A stretch of DNA of 64,000 bases from Schlegelella_A sp963778525 (GCA_963778525.1 CAVZUJ010000002.1:1-64000); one strand, 5' to 3'; shown: positions 8,090-16,552, counted from the stretch's first letter. The notes: generated by a model from the sequence alone, not told the origin. Numbers and translations: made by a program.

Positions 8090-9328
8090 CTACGGCTCCC
8101 CGGCCGGGCCATGGTTCCGGTCGCGCTGGATGTGCGTCTGCTCCGGTCGCGCCGGATGTGCGGTCTGCGCCAGGGGCTCGTCAGGCTGGATGACGTCCGG
8201 ACAGACGAGCGGTGCCGGTGCCGGGGGTGATGGTGCCGGCGCCCATTCGGGCACGTCCCTGGAGCTGAGCAGGTCCAGCGCAGGCCCGGCCGCGCCGGGG
8301 CCGACAACGGCCATCATCCCGACGCCCATGTTGAAGACCCGCTCATCTCGGCTGGCACCTGACCCAGTGCCACGAGCAGGCCAAACACCGCGGGCGGGCG
8401 CCAGGTGGCCCGGTCGACCGTAGCGTCGGCACCCGGCGGCAGCACCCGGGCGAGGTTGGCGGCCAGCCCGCCGCCGGTGATGTGCGCGAGGGCGTGCACG
8501 TCGCAGCCGCCGGCGAGGGCAAGGCAGTCGCGGGCATAGATGCGCGTCGGGGTCAGCAGCTCATCCCCCAGCGGCGCGCCGAGCCCGGCAGGCACGGCGT
8601 CCAGCGCCAGCCCGCCGCCATGCTCGTCGATCAGTTTCCTGACCAGTGAGAACCCGTTGGAATGCAGCCCGGAGGATGCCATCGCGATAAGCACATCGCC
8701 GGGCCTGACGCGGTAGGGACCGAGCAGTTCGTCGGCCTCCACGACGCCGGTAGCGGCGCCCGCGAGGTCGAAATCGTCGGAGCCGAAGTGCCCGGGGTGT
8801 TCCGCCGTCTCACCGCCGATGAGGGCACAGCCCGCGCGCACGCAGCCTTCCGCGACGCCGCCGACGATGGCCGCCACGCGCTCCGGCCGGAGCTTTCCGC
8901 AGACCACATAATCGGTCATGAACAGCGGCTCGGCCCCGCAGGCCACCAAGTCGTCGACGACCATGGCCACGAGATCGATGCCGACGGTGTCGTACCTGCC
9001 CATCCGCTGGGCTATCGCCACCTTCGTGCCGACGCCGTCGGTGGCGGTAGCCAGCAGCGGCCGCCGGTAGCCCGCCAGCCGGGACGCGTCGAACAGCCCG
9101 GCAAAACCGCCGATGCCGCCTACCACCTCGGGCCTGGCGGTCCGGGCGACCGCCGCGCGCATCAGGTCAACCGCACGGTGGCCGGCCTCGATGTCAACGC
9201 CCGCGCCGGCATAACCCGGACCCGCAGAACGCGGGCCAGCACCCGGGCTGGCAGAGCCCGTGCCCGCATGACCCGGACCCGCAGAACCCCAGAGCAGCGG
9301 AGCCCGGGGCGCCCGGCGATGAGCTCAC
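8090..9328 (-). CDS. purM: phosphoribosylformylglycinamidine cyclo-ligase PurM, two frameshifts
   Basis: PurM closes the imidazole ring of AIR in purine synthesis using ATP. The family is unmistakable: AGVDIEAGHRAVDLM, ARPEVVGGIGGFAGLFD, LLATATDGVGTKVAIAQ, YDTVGIDLVAMVVDDLVACG, CALIGGETAEHPG, IAMASSGLHSNGFSLVRK and HITGGGLAANLARVLP. The likely start is GTG at 9328, overlapping the purF stop as GTGA. An indel at about 9288 joins a Gly/Pro/Ser-rich N-terminal extension of about 45 residues to the core. A second indel at about 8338 switches to the frame RVFNMGVGMMAVVGPG, which ends at 8090 after a proline-rich tail. The longest uninterrupted frame is 8314-9162. Restored length is about 412 residues against a usual 340-360. 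Confidence 0.9.
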
Positions 9329-9460
9329 GGCCGGACCTCGGGCACGCTGGCGCGCGCGCCCTCAAGGACATGCTTGCCCCGCTCCGCTTCCGCGACCGGG
9401 ATCGGGTAGCTGCCGTCGAAGCAGGCCCGGCAGAGCCGCCCGGCTGGCAGGGTCGCCGAC
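9325..9460 (-). CDS. purF: amidophosphoribosyltransferase PurF, C-terminal fragment only
   Basis: The minus strand reads LPAGRLCRACFDGSYPIPVA and continues EAERGKHVLEG to the stop at 9325. This is the C terminus of actinobacterial PurF, where RLCRACFDG-YP is strongly conserved. PurF makes phosphoribosylamine from PRPP and glutamine, the first step of purine synthesis. Only about 45 residues are present; the reading stops matching at about 9451-9460, where unrelated betaproteobacterial sequence begins. The stop overlaps the purM start, as expected for the purF-purM operon. Confidence 0.85.
9451..9460. other. junction between actinobacterial and betaproteobacterial sequence
   Basis: Towards lower coordinates the minus strand encodes the end of PurF; towards higher coordinates it encodes a Tat lipoprotein hydrolase, in another frame. 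The ten bases GGTCGCCGAC are compatible with either gene, so the join cannot be placed more exactly. Neither an integrase, a tRNA, an insertion sequence nor a target duplication is seen. Confidence 0.8.
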
Positions 9461-10729
9461 TTTCAAGCGAGCCAACGACACGGTGGGCGGCCCGCCGGGA
9501 ATTCCGGCCGGAGGGCTGACGCCATCGAGGACCACGTGGTCGCGCGCTGGCGCGAAGTAGCCGCGCATGCGATTCAAGAGCACCAGCGACTTGGCGTCGC
9601 GATCGGTATCGGAAACACGCTCGGGATGCATGTTGACGATGTCGGAGGAACGCGGAAAAGGCGAGCGGTAGATGTGGGTGGTCGCATAGCCGTTCGCGGC
9701 AACAACGAACTCGTAGTGGGCCGTGCCTTCGGCGAGAAATGGGCCCCAGCGGCCGTCGCCGGCGATGGTCTTCCGGTGCCTGGCGTTGCCCACGCGCTCG
9801 CCAGTGTCTGGATTCGTCGCGAACACTTCGAGGCTCGCGCCGGCGAGAGGAAGGTTGGTCACGTAGGTGCCCTGCGCGTTGCCCAAGCCCAACCCGCTCA
9901 CGATGCCGTCGAGCACGACCGTCGGTTCGGCGACGACGCCGGTCGTGGCCGCGGGCTTGCCGGCGAGGAAGCGATACATCTCGGCGAAGGCCTTGGGGCT
10001 GAACGCCGTCTCGCGATGATCGAGGCCGGCGATGACGACGTTCTCTGCCCCCTTCAATGCCGGTCCGTCGAATCCGACGTTGGTGGCGACGCCACCTTGC
10101 AGAGGTTGCGCATAGCGGTCGAAGTTGTCGGAGCGGATCGTCATCCAGCGGATGCCCGGAACGACTTCATTGCCTTGCGCTCCGCGCGGTGCGTTGAGCC
10201 CGCTCAGGAACGGTCCGACGCCGTTGAACTCGCTGCCGGGAAGAAAGTTGTTGTGTGCCCAGACGCCGTGGTTGGGCACGCCGCAGAGAACGATCGACGA
10301 AACGAGATCGGCGCCGCCGCCGTTGGCCACGAAGTTGCGGATCGGATAGCCGCCACGCGAGTTGCCGACCAGCGCGACTTTCGGTGCCCCCGTCGCCGCA
10401 AGGACCTTCTTCACTTCGGCGGCAAGGTAGGCCGTGTGTTCGGCCGTCGAGCTGCGCCCGGGTTGCGCCTTGGCGTCGTCATCACGCGCGTTCGGATACG
10501 GCATGTCGATCGCATGGAGTCGGTCGCGTGGCCAGCCGTTCGACTCGAAACGCCAGAGGGTCGTCATCCAGATTGCGGCGGTGTCGCCGTTGCCGGACAC
10601 GAAGACGATGGGCGGCATGTCGGTCAGGCTCGGTGAGGTGGCGCAACCGACGAGCGGCGCAGCGCCCGCCGCCGCGGCAGCGAGAAGGAGATGGCGTCTG
10701 GACATGGAGCGGGGCGAAAGATCGTTCAT
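9451..10729 (-). CDS. Tat-exported lipoprotein alpha/beta hydrolase, 3' end lost at the junction
   Basis: It starts at the ATG at 10729. The N terminus has a twin-arginine signal (SRRHLLLAAAAAG) followed by a lipobox (LVGC), so it is probably folded in the cytoplasm, exported and lipid-anchored. The hydrolase core shows the strand-loop PPIVFVSGNGDTAAIW, the nucleophile elbow GNSRGGYPIRNF and a CGVPNHGVW segment. After about residue 290 comes a beta-rich domain resembling a carboxypeptidase-regulatory or carbohydrate-binding sandwich. The true protein reads to about SLARLKVG; beyond that the frame runs through purF sequence to a chance stop at 9362. Substrate unknown; lipases and polyhydroxyalkanoate-type esterases share this layout. 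It lies 15 bp downstream of the S58 peptidase gene. Confidence 0.75.
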
Positions 10730-10744
10730 GGCTTGTCTCGTTCG

Positions 10745-11772
10745 TCATGGGCCGGGTTCTGTGCCCGGGAAATCGCGGGCCGCCGGCAGTGCCGGCATGC
10801 CTTCGGTATGCAGCGAGCTCGCGGCGCGCACGCCGCGCAGGACCGCGGTGGCGAGCACGTCGGCGGCCAGGGCGCCGACCAGCGTCGTGTGCGCGCGCGT
10901 GCCGCTCGCGCCGGTGGCCAGCGCGAAGACGACGTCGCCGTCGCTCATCGTGTGGATCGGCCGGATGCTGCGTGCCAGGCCGTCGTGCGCCATCTGCGCC
11001 ACCTTGGTCGCCTCGGCCTTGGTCAGCTTCGCATCGGTGGCGACGATGGCCAGCGTCGTGGCCGCGGCCGGCTGCAACTGCATCGCCTGCGGCCAGTCGC
11101 CGCGCCGCAGCGCCGCCATCTGGTCGAAGAAGGCGAGGCCGTCGTCGGCGCGGGCGCCGGCGACGATGCGGCCGGTCTGCGGATCGACGACGTCGCCCAT
11201 CGCGTTGACGGCAACCAGCGCCGCGACGGTGACGCCGCCGACCGTGATCGAGGCCGTGCCGAGGCCGCCGCGCATCGCCCGGCCGATGCCGAACAGCTTG
11301 CCGATGCTCGCGCCCGCGCCGGCGCCGACGTTGCCTTCGGCCACCGCCTCGCGCGTGGCCGCTTCGCAGGCGGCGTAGCCGGCCGTCGGCGTCGGGCCGG
11401 ATCGGCGGCATCGCCGAGCCAGAGGTCGAAGAGGATGGCGGCCGGCACGATGGGCACCGTGGCGGCGCGTCCATCGGCTCGCTTCGGGCCGACGGCAACG
11501 CCGATGCCGCGCTCGTCGAGCCAGCGCATGACGCCGCCGGCGGCGTCGAGGCCGAAGGCGCTGCCGCCCGAGAGCAGCACCGCATGCACCTTCTCGACGG
11601 CGTTGACCGGCGAAAGCAGCTCGGTTTCCCGCGTGCCGGGCGCGGCGCCGCGCACATCGACACCGCAGACCGCGCCACCTTCGCAGAGCACGACCGTGCA
11701 GCCGGTCGGTCGGCGCGCATCGGTGAAGTGGCCGACCGAGAGGCCGGCGACGGCGGTCAGGCCAAAGGACAT
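10745..11772 (-). CDS. S58/P1-family peptidase (DmpA/NylC-like), one frameshift
   Basis: Members of this family are Ntn-type hydrolases that cut themselves in two and act as aminopeptidases or amidases. The N-terminal half (ATG at 11772) reads GLSVGHFTDARRPTGCTVVL, AVEKVHAVLLSGGSAFGLDA and GGVMRWLDERGIG. The second half reads GNVGAGAGASIGKLFGIGRA, GGLGTASITVGGVTVAALVA and IHTMSDGDVVFALATG, the segment where the self-cleavage nucleophile is expected. The halves are in different frames. One extra C in the minus-strand run at about 11395 would join them as DPAPTPTAGYAACEAATREA, so a base-calling error is likely. It sits 28 bp after an acyl-CoA dehydrogenase gene, probably in the same transcript. 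Confidence 0.82.
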
Positions 11773-11800
11773 CAGGCCGCCGCCGTCTGCATCGTTTCGA

Positions 11801-12940
11801 TCAGGCGAAGACGCCCGCCGTGTCCTGCATCCGCGCCGACACCTCGCCGAGATGGAACATGGTGTCCCCGTAGGTCATCTCGATGACGGTGAGACGCTTG
11901 AAGTAGTGGCTGGCGGCGTATTCGTCGGTCACGCCGATGCCGCCGTGCAGCTGGATGCATTGCTGGCCGACGAAGCGCATCGACTGGCCGAGCTGGACCT
12001 TCGCCTGCGAGAGCGCGCGTCGGCGTGCCGGTGCCGGCTCGCCGAGCTTGAGCGAGGCGAAGTAGCTCATCGAGCGCGCCAGCTCGAGCTGCATCTTGAC
12101 GTCGGCCATGCGATGGCGCAGCGCCTGGAAGGTGGCGATCGGCACGCCGAACTGCTTGCGCGTGTTCATGTACTCGACGGTCATGGCCACGAGCTTGTCC
12201 ATCGCGCCCACGGCCTCGGCGCAGAGCGCGGCGATGCCGATGTCGATCGCCTGCTCGAGCGCCGGCATGGCGGCGCCGGCAGGCAGCAGCTCGACGGCGT
12301 TGGCGTTCGTCAGCACGAGGTCGGCGGCGGTGGCGCCGTCCTGCGTGCCGTAGGCCTTGACCGCCACGCCGGCGTCGCCCTTGGCGACGAGAAAGAGGGC
12401 GACGCCGCTCGCGTCGTCGACGGCGCCGCCGGTGCGCGCCGAGACGATGAAGGCGCCCGCTTGGCCACCCGCCGGCACGACGATCTTCGTGCCGCTCAGG
12501 CGCCAGCTGCCGCCTTCCTGGCGCGCCGCGGTCTGCACGTGGTTCAGGCGGTAGCGCGAATGTCGTTCCTCCTGCGCCAGGACGACGGTCGGGCCGCCGC
12601 TGGCAATGCCTTCGAGCCAGCGCTCTCCCGAAGGCGTCAGGCCGGCGCGCAGCAGGTGCGTGGCCACCAGCGCCACGGCGGCGTACGGCTCGAGGACGAG
12701 GCCGCGGCCGAGCTCTTCCATCACCACCATCGCGTCGATGCCGCCGAAGCCCATGCCGCCTTGCGCCTCGGGCACCTGCAGGCCGAGCAGGCCGAGGTCG
12801 GCCAGGCCCTTCCAGGCGTCCGCCGAGAAGCCGCCGGCCTTGACGATGGCGCGCCGGCGCTCGAAGTCGTAGCTCTTCTCGACCCACCTGCGCACCGTGT
12901 CGCGCAGCATCTCCTGGTCGTCGCTGAAATCGAAGTCCAT
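11801..12940 (-). CDS. acyl-CoA dehydrogenase family protein (379 aa)
   Basis: An FAD-dependent acyl-CoA dehydrogenase with the normal three-domain layout: N-terminal helices from MDFDFSDDQEMLRDTVRRW, a beta domain around residues 120-220, and a C-terminal helical domain with QQCIQLHGGIGVTDEYAASH near the end. The ATG at 12940 follows AGGAG. The catalytic glutamate found in Y-E-G-T of medium-chain enzymes is not there; this protein has Y-G-D-T. Its upstream neighbour is a second, different acyl-CoA dehydrogenase that also lacks the glutamate, so the two may form one heteromeric enzyme. Substrate unknown. Confidence 0.9.
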   Translation of the reverse strand: MDFDFSDDQEMLRDTVRRWVEKSYDFERRRAIVKAGGFSADAWKGLADLGLLGLQVPEAQGGMGFGGIDAMVVMEELGRGLVLEPYAAVALVATHLLRAGLTPSGERWLEGIASGGPTVVLAQEERHSRYRLNHVQTAARQEGGSWRLSGTKIVVPAGGQAGAFIVSARTGGAVDDASGVALFLVAKGDAGVAVKAYGTQDGATAADLVLTNANAVELLPAGAAMPALEQAIDIGIAALCAEAVGAMDKLVAMTVEYMNTRKQFGVPIATFQALRHRMADVKMQLELARSMSYFASLKLGEPAPARRRALSQAKVQLGQSMRFVGQQCIQLHGGIGVTDEYAASHYFKRLTVIEMTYGDTMFHLGEVSARMQDTAGVFA

Positions 12941-12959
12941 TTCTCACTCCTGACTAGAA

Positions 12960-12984
12960 CCCCTTCCCTCTTGGAGGGAAGGGG
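12960..12984. repeat. perfect 11-bp stem-loop between two acyl-CoA dehydrogenase genes
   Basis: CCCCTTCCCTC at 12960-12970 pairs perfectly with GAGGGAAGGGG at 12974-12984 across a 3-nt loop. It fills the 93-bp gap between the two genes. The purine/pyrimidine-biased arms resemble short dispersed intergenic repeats of Burkholderiales; I see no second copy in this window. It could trim or stabilise the transcript between the cistrons. Confidence 0.6.
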
Positions 12985-13033
12985 CAGGGGAAGGGAGCCA
13001 TCCTGTCGCGCATTGCGCGGACCGGGATCGGCT

Positions 13034-14224
13034 TCAGCCGAGCACGGTCTGCGCAACGATGTTGCGTTGCACTTCGTTCGATCCGCCGTAGATCGTGGTC
13101 TTGCGCATGTTGAAGTAGGTGGCGGCCAAGGGCGCCACGAACTGGCCGCCGGCGAGCTCGGCCTGCCAGCCGGCTTCCATGGCCTCCTTGCGCAACGGCA
13201 CGGTGGCCGGGCCGGCCGCGAGCATCATCAGCTCGCTGTAGCGCTGCTGGATCTCGCTGCCGCGGATCTTCAGGAGGCCGGCGACGTCCAGGCTCTGCTT
13301 GCCGCTCTTCTCGGCCGAGAGCACGCGCAGCACCATCATCTCGAGCGCCACGACGTCGACCTCGAGGCGCGCGATCTCGTCGCGAAAACGCGAGTTGTCG
13401 TAGACGCCCTCGGCCTTGGCGATGCGCTTGACGCGCTCGAGCTCGCGCTTGGCGCGATTGACGTCGGCGATGTTGGTGCGCTCGTGCGCGAGCAGGTGCT
13501 TGGCATAGGTCCAGCCCTTGTTCTCCTCGCCGATGAGCTGGTCGGCGGGCACCTCGACGTTGTCGAACCAGACCTCGTTGACCTCGTGCTCGCCGTCCAT
13601 GGTGATGATCGGCCGCACCGTCACGCCCGGGCTCTTCATGTCGATGAGGAGAAAGCTGATGCCGGTCTGCGGCTTGCCTTCGCTGCTGGTGCGCACGAGG
13701 CAGAAGATCCAGTCGCCGTACTGGCCGAGCGTGGTCCAGGTCTTCTGGCCGTTGACGATGTACTTGTCGCCGTCCTTTGTGTGGACACGTTCGGCTTTCG
13801 TCTTCAGCGAGGCGAGGTCGGAGCCCGAGCCCGGCTCGCTGTAGCCCTGGCTCCACCAGACCTCGCCGCTGGCGATGCCGGGCAGGAAGCGCTTCTGCTG
13901 CTCGGGCGAGCCGAAGGCCATGATCACCGGCGCCACCATCACCGGCCCGAACGGAATGACGCGCGGTGCGCCGGCCAGCGCGGTCTCTTCCTCGAAGAGG
14001 TGCTTCTGGATGGCGTTCCAGCCGGGCCCGCCGAACTCCTTCGGCCAGCCCCAGCCGAGCCAACCGTTCTTGCCGAGGATCTTGGCCCAGCGCTGCATGT
14101 CGTCGCGCGACAGGCGGATCGAGTTGCGGACCTTCTCGCTGATCTCCCTGGGCAGGTTCTGGGCGACCCAGGCGCGGATCTTTTCGCGAAAGGCCTGCTC
14201 TTCAGGCGTGAACGTCAGGTCCAT
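13034..14224 (-). CDS. acyl-CoA dehydrogenase family protein (396 aa)
   Basis: Starts MDLTFTPEEQAFREKIRAWV at the ATG at 14224 after GGAGA. Typical motifs are QRFLPGIASGEVWWSQGYSE and PGSGSDLASLKTKAERV in the FAD/substrate middle domain, VNGQKTWTTLGQYGDWIFCL, and TTIYGGSNEVQRNIVAQTVL at the C terminus. Where medium-chain dehydrogenases have the catalytic glutamate (Y-E-G), this has Y-G-G-S. It is the first gene of a minus-strand cluster with the second dehydrogenase, the S58 peptidase and the lipoprotein hydrolase. The pair resembles dehydrogenases for branched or ring-containing acyl-CoAs, but the substrate cannot be read from sequence. Confidence 0.9.
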   Translation of the reverse strand: MDLTFTPEEQAFREKIRAWVAQNLPREISEKVRNSIRLSRDDMQRWAKILGKNGWLGWGWPKEFGGPGWNAIQKHLFEEETALAGAPRVIPFGPVMVAPVIMAFGSPEQQKRFLPGIASGEVWWSQGYSEPGSGSDLASLKTKAERVHTKDGDKYIVNGQKTWTTLGQYGDWIFCLVRTSSEGKPQTGISFLLIDMKSPGVTVRPIITMDGEHEVNEVWFDNVEVPADQLIGEENKGWTYAKHLLAHERTNIADVNRAKRELERVKRIAKAEGVYDNSRFRDEIARLEVDVVALEMMVLRVLSAEKSGKQSLDVAGLLKIRGSEIQQRYSELMMLAAGPATVPLRKEAMEAGWQAELAGGQFVAPLAATYFNMRKTTIYGGSNEVQRNIVAQTVLG

Positions 14225-14317
14225 CGGTGTCTCCGTCGAAAGCCGGGCGAAACGAGGTTTTTAGCACGACCGTGCGATTCGGTCTGTCCGGGCCGCGACA
14301 GGCGGCGCGGCGCGCGC

Positions 14318-14965
14318 TCAGTAGCGCTTGTCCAAGGTCAGCTGCGAGTTCTCGCGGCGCATCTGGAAGCGGTCGAGAAAGCTGTTGCCGAGCAGCACGT
14401 AGGGCAGCGGCGCCGGCAGCACGCTGGCATCGACGTTGTAGACCTGGACGTCGCCGATGCGCACCGAGGCCAGCGAAACGGCATGGGCGACGACGACGCC
14501 GTTGGCGGTGTTGTGAAAGCTCGGCTTGCCGTTGCGATAGTTCAGCCCGATCCGCTTCGCCTCGTCTTCGCCCATCGCGATCGTGGTGGCGCCGGTGTCG
14601 ACGAGGAAACGCACGGTGTGGCCGTTGATCTGCCCCGAGGTGAGGAAGTGGCCGCCGGTTTCGGCTGTGAGCACGATCTGCCGGCCCGTGCCTTCGCTCG
14701 GCGTGCCGCCGAGATTCGCGGGTGCGCCGCCGAGCTGCAGCGTGACCCGCTGGCCCTTCACCTCGACCACGGCGTCGTTGCCGGACACGGCGAGCAGGCG
14801 GACGCCGTCGACGGTGCTGCCGACCGCGACGTTCTGTGCCTTGCCGTCGATGATGAGCAGCGCCCTGCTGCCGAGGCTGCCGCCCATCGAGACGGTCTGC
14901 GCCCAAGCCGTGCCGCAGCCGGCCAGAGCGGCCACGGCGAGCACGACGCGGCGCCGATCAATCAC
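14318..14965 (-). CDS. periplasmic retropepsin-like aspartic protease (TIGR02281 family)
   Basis: A 215-residue protein with a signal peptide (MIDRRRVVLAVAALAGCG, cleavage near TAWAQ) and a C-terminal clan AA aspartic protease domain. The active site is Asp123 in FLVDTGATT, followed by MGEDEAKRIGL and the second conserved strand VLLGNSFLDRFQM. Such single-domain proteases work as dimers. Its ATG overlaps the yajQ stop by 8 bp, so it is probably translated by ribosomes finishing yajQ. Physiological substrate unknown. Confidence 0.88.
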   Translation of the reverse strand: MIDRRRVVLAVAALAGCGTAWAQTVSMGGSLGSRALLIIDGKAQNVAVGSTVDGVRLLAVSGNDAVVEVKGQRVTLQLGGAPANLGGTPSEGTGRQIVLTAETGGHFLTSGQINGHTVRFLVDTGATTIAMGEDEAKRIGLNYRNGKPSFHNTANGVVVAHAVSLASVRIGDVQVYNVDASVLPAPLPYVLLGNSFLDRFQMRRENSQLTLDKRY

Positions 14966-15446
14966 GGAAGTTGGTGAACGACACCGGCTGGTCGGCGATC
15001 TCCTTGCGGATCAGCGCCATGGCCGCCTGCAGGTCGTCGCGCTTGGCGCCGCTGACGCGCACCGTGTCGCCCTGGATCGAGGCCTGCACCTTGAGCTTGC
15101 TCTGCTTGACGGTGGTCTGCAATTTCTTCGCCGTTTCGCTGTCGATGCCGCTCTTGACGACGACGAGCTGCTTGACCTTGTCGCCGCCGATCTTCTCGAT
15201 CTTGGCGCTGCGGTCGAGAAAGCGCGCGTCGACGTTGCGCTTGGTCAGCTTGGCGAGGAGGATATCGACGACCTGGCCGATCTGGAAATCGCTGTCGGCG
15301 TAGAGCGTGATTTCCTTCTCCTTCAGCTCGATGCGGGCCGAAGAGCCCTTGAAGTCGAACCGGGTGCCGAGCTCCTTGGCGGTCTGGTCGACGGCGTTCT
15401 TCACCTCGACGAGGTTGGGTTCGAGCACGGAATCGAAGCTGGGCAT
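14958..15446 (-). CDS. yajQ: YajQ family cyclic-di-GMP-binding protein (162 aa)
   Basis: Starts MPSFDSVLEPNLVEVKNAVD at the ATG at 15446 with a GAGGAG ribosome site. Motifs TRFDFKGSSARIELKEKEI, GGDKVKQLVVVKSGIDSETA and VRVSGAKRDDLQAAMALIRK are diagnostic for YajQ, a double ferredoxin-like fold protein. Family members bind cyclic-di-GMP and affect transcription and virulence in Xanthomonas; a nucleotide-binding role is assumed here from family. Length is normal. It is divergent from murB, with 64 bp between the start codons. Confidence 0.95.
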   Translation of the reverse strand: MPSFDSVLEPNLVEVKNAVDQTAKELGTRFDFKGSSARIELKEKEITLYADSDFQIGQVVDILLAKLTKRNVDARFLDRSAKIEKIGGDKVKQLVVVKSGIDSETAKKLQTTVKQSKLKVQASIQGDTVRVSGAKRDDLQAAMALIRKEIADQPVSFTNFRD

Positions 15447-15510
15447 TGTGATCTCCTCGGGCCGTCGATGTTCGTCGATATCGTCACCGCGGATCGGCGA
15501 AAATTCTCCC

Positions 15511-16527
15511 ATGCAAATCGACTCAGGTGTGAGTCTCAAGCCCTACAACACCTTCGGCCTGCCGGCGGTGGCGCGCACGCTCGTGCGCATTTCGAGCGAC
15601 GCCGACGTGCGCCGCGTCGTCGACGACCCGAAGCTCGGCCTTGCCGCGAAGTTCATTCTCGGCGGCGGCAGCAACATCATCCTGACGCGCGACATGCCGC
15701 AGGTGGTGCTCAAGGTCGAGGTGCGCGGCATGCGGGTCGTCGAGGAGCGCGCCGATGCCTGGATCGTCGAAGCCGGGGCGGGCGAGAGCTGGAACGAGCT
15801 GGTCGAGTTCGCGCTCGGCGCCGGCTGCCCCGGCCTCGAGAACCTGGCCTTGATTCCGGGCACCGTCGGGGCCGCGCCGGTGCAGAACATCGGCGCCTAC
15901 GGTGTCGAGCTGAAGGACCGCTTCGAGTCGCTCGACGCCGTCGACCTCGTCACCGGCCGCACCGTGGCCCTCGGCCCGTACACCTGCGCGTTCGGCTATC
16001 GCGACAGCGTCTTCAAGCATGCGCTTGCGGGGCGCAGCCTGATCACGCGCGTGCGCTTTCGCCTGCCCAGGCCGTGGCAGCCGGTGCTGGGCTATCTGGA
16101 GTTGCAGAAGAAGATGGCCGAGAGCGGCATCAACGCGCCCACGCCGCGCCAGATCTTCGACTGGGTCGTGGCGATCCGCCGCTCGAAGCTGCCCGACCCG
16201 GCGGCGATCGGTAACGCCGGCAGCTTCTTCAAGAACCCGGTCGTCACGCCCGAGCAGTGCCGCGACATCATCGGCCGTGATCCGGAGATCGTTCACTATC
16301 CGATGCCCGACGGCAGCGTCAAGCTTGCCGCCGCCTGGATGATCGATGCCTGCGGCTGGAAGGGGAAAACCGTCGGCCAGGCCGGCGTCTACGAGAAGCA
16401 GGCGCTGGTGCTGGTCAACCGCGGCGCCGCCATCGGCTCGGAGGTGATGACGCTGGCCCGCGCGATCCAGGAAAGCGTCTACGGCCGCTTCGGTATCCGC
16501 CTCGAGCACGAGCCCGTGGTGGTCTGA
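15511..16527 (+). CDS. murB: UDP-N-acetylmuramate dehydrogenase MurB (338 aa)
   Basis: MurB reduces UDP-GlcNAc-enolpyruvate to UDP-MurNAc with NADPH and FAD in peptidoglycan precursor synthesis in the cytoplasm. Visible are NTFGLPAVA near the N terminus, the FAD-binding LGGGSNIIL, IPGTVGAAPVQNIGAYGVEL, the active-site segment CAFGYRDSVFK, NAGSFFKNPVV carrying the proton-donor serine, and the C-terminal glutamate in EHEPVVV. The presence of the YRDSVFK loop makes it a type I enzyme. The start at 15511 (MQIDSGVSLKPYNTFG) has only a weak ribosome site but fits the family. Confidence 0.95.
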   Translation: MQIDSGVSLKPYNTFGLPAVARTLVRISSDADVRRVVDDPKLGLAAKFILGGGSNIILTRDMPQVVLKVEVRGMRVVEERADAWIVEAGAGESWNELVEFALGAGCPGLENLALIPGTVGAAPVQNIGAYGVELKDRFESLDAVDLVTGRTVALGPYTCAFGYRDSVFKHALAGRSLITRVRFRLPRPWQPVLGYLELQKKMAESGINAPTPRQIFDWVVAIRRSKLPDPAAIGNAGSFFKNPVVTPEQCRDIIGRDPEIVHYPMPDGSVKLAAAWMIDACGWKGKTVGQAGVYEKQALVLVNRGAAIGSEVMTLARAIQESVYGRFGIRLEHEPVVV

Positions 16528-16552
16528 CCGCGCACCTCGGTGCTCGAAGGAC

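Noticed and set aside
9162..9371. A 69-residue Arg/Val/Leu-repeat ORF on the minus strand
   Set aside because: It is a frame-shifted reading of the purF end and the repeated purM N-terminal extension.
9362..9450. C-terminal extension of the lipoprotein hydrolase (ends GSGAGQACP)
   Set aside because: These codons are an out-of-frame reading of the purF tail, so they are not part of the hydrolase.
10691..14977. A 1,428-codon open frame on the plus strand
   Set aside because: It lies antisense to the hydrolase, S58 peptidase, two acyl-CoA dehydrogenases and the aspartic protease. Its product is Arg/Ala/Asp/His-rich low-complexity sequence, typical of antisense frames in high-GC DNA.
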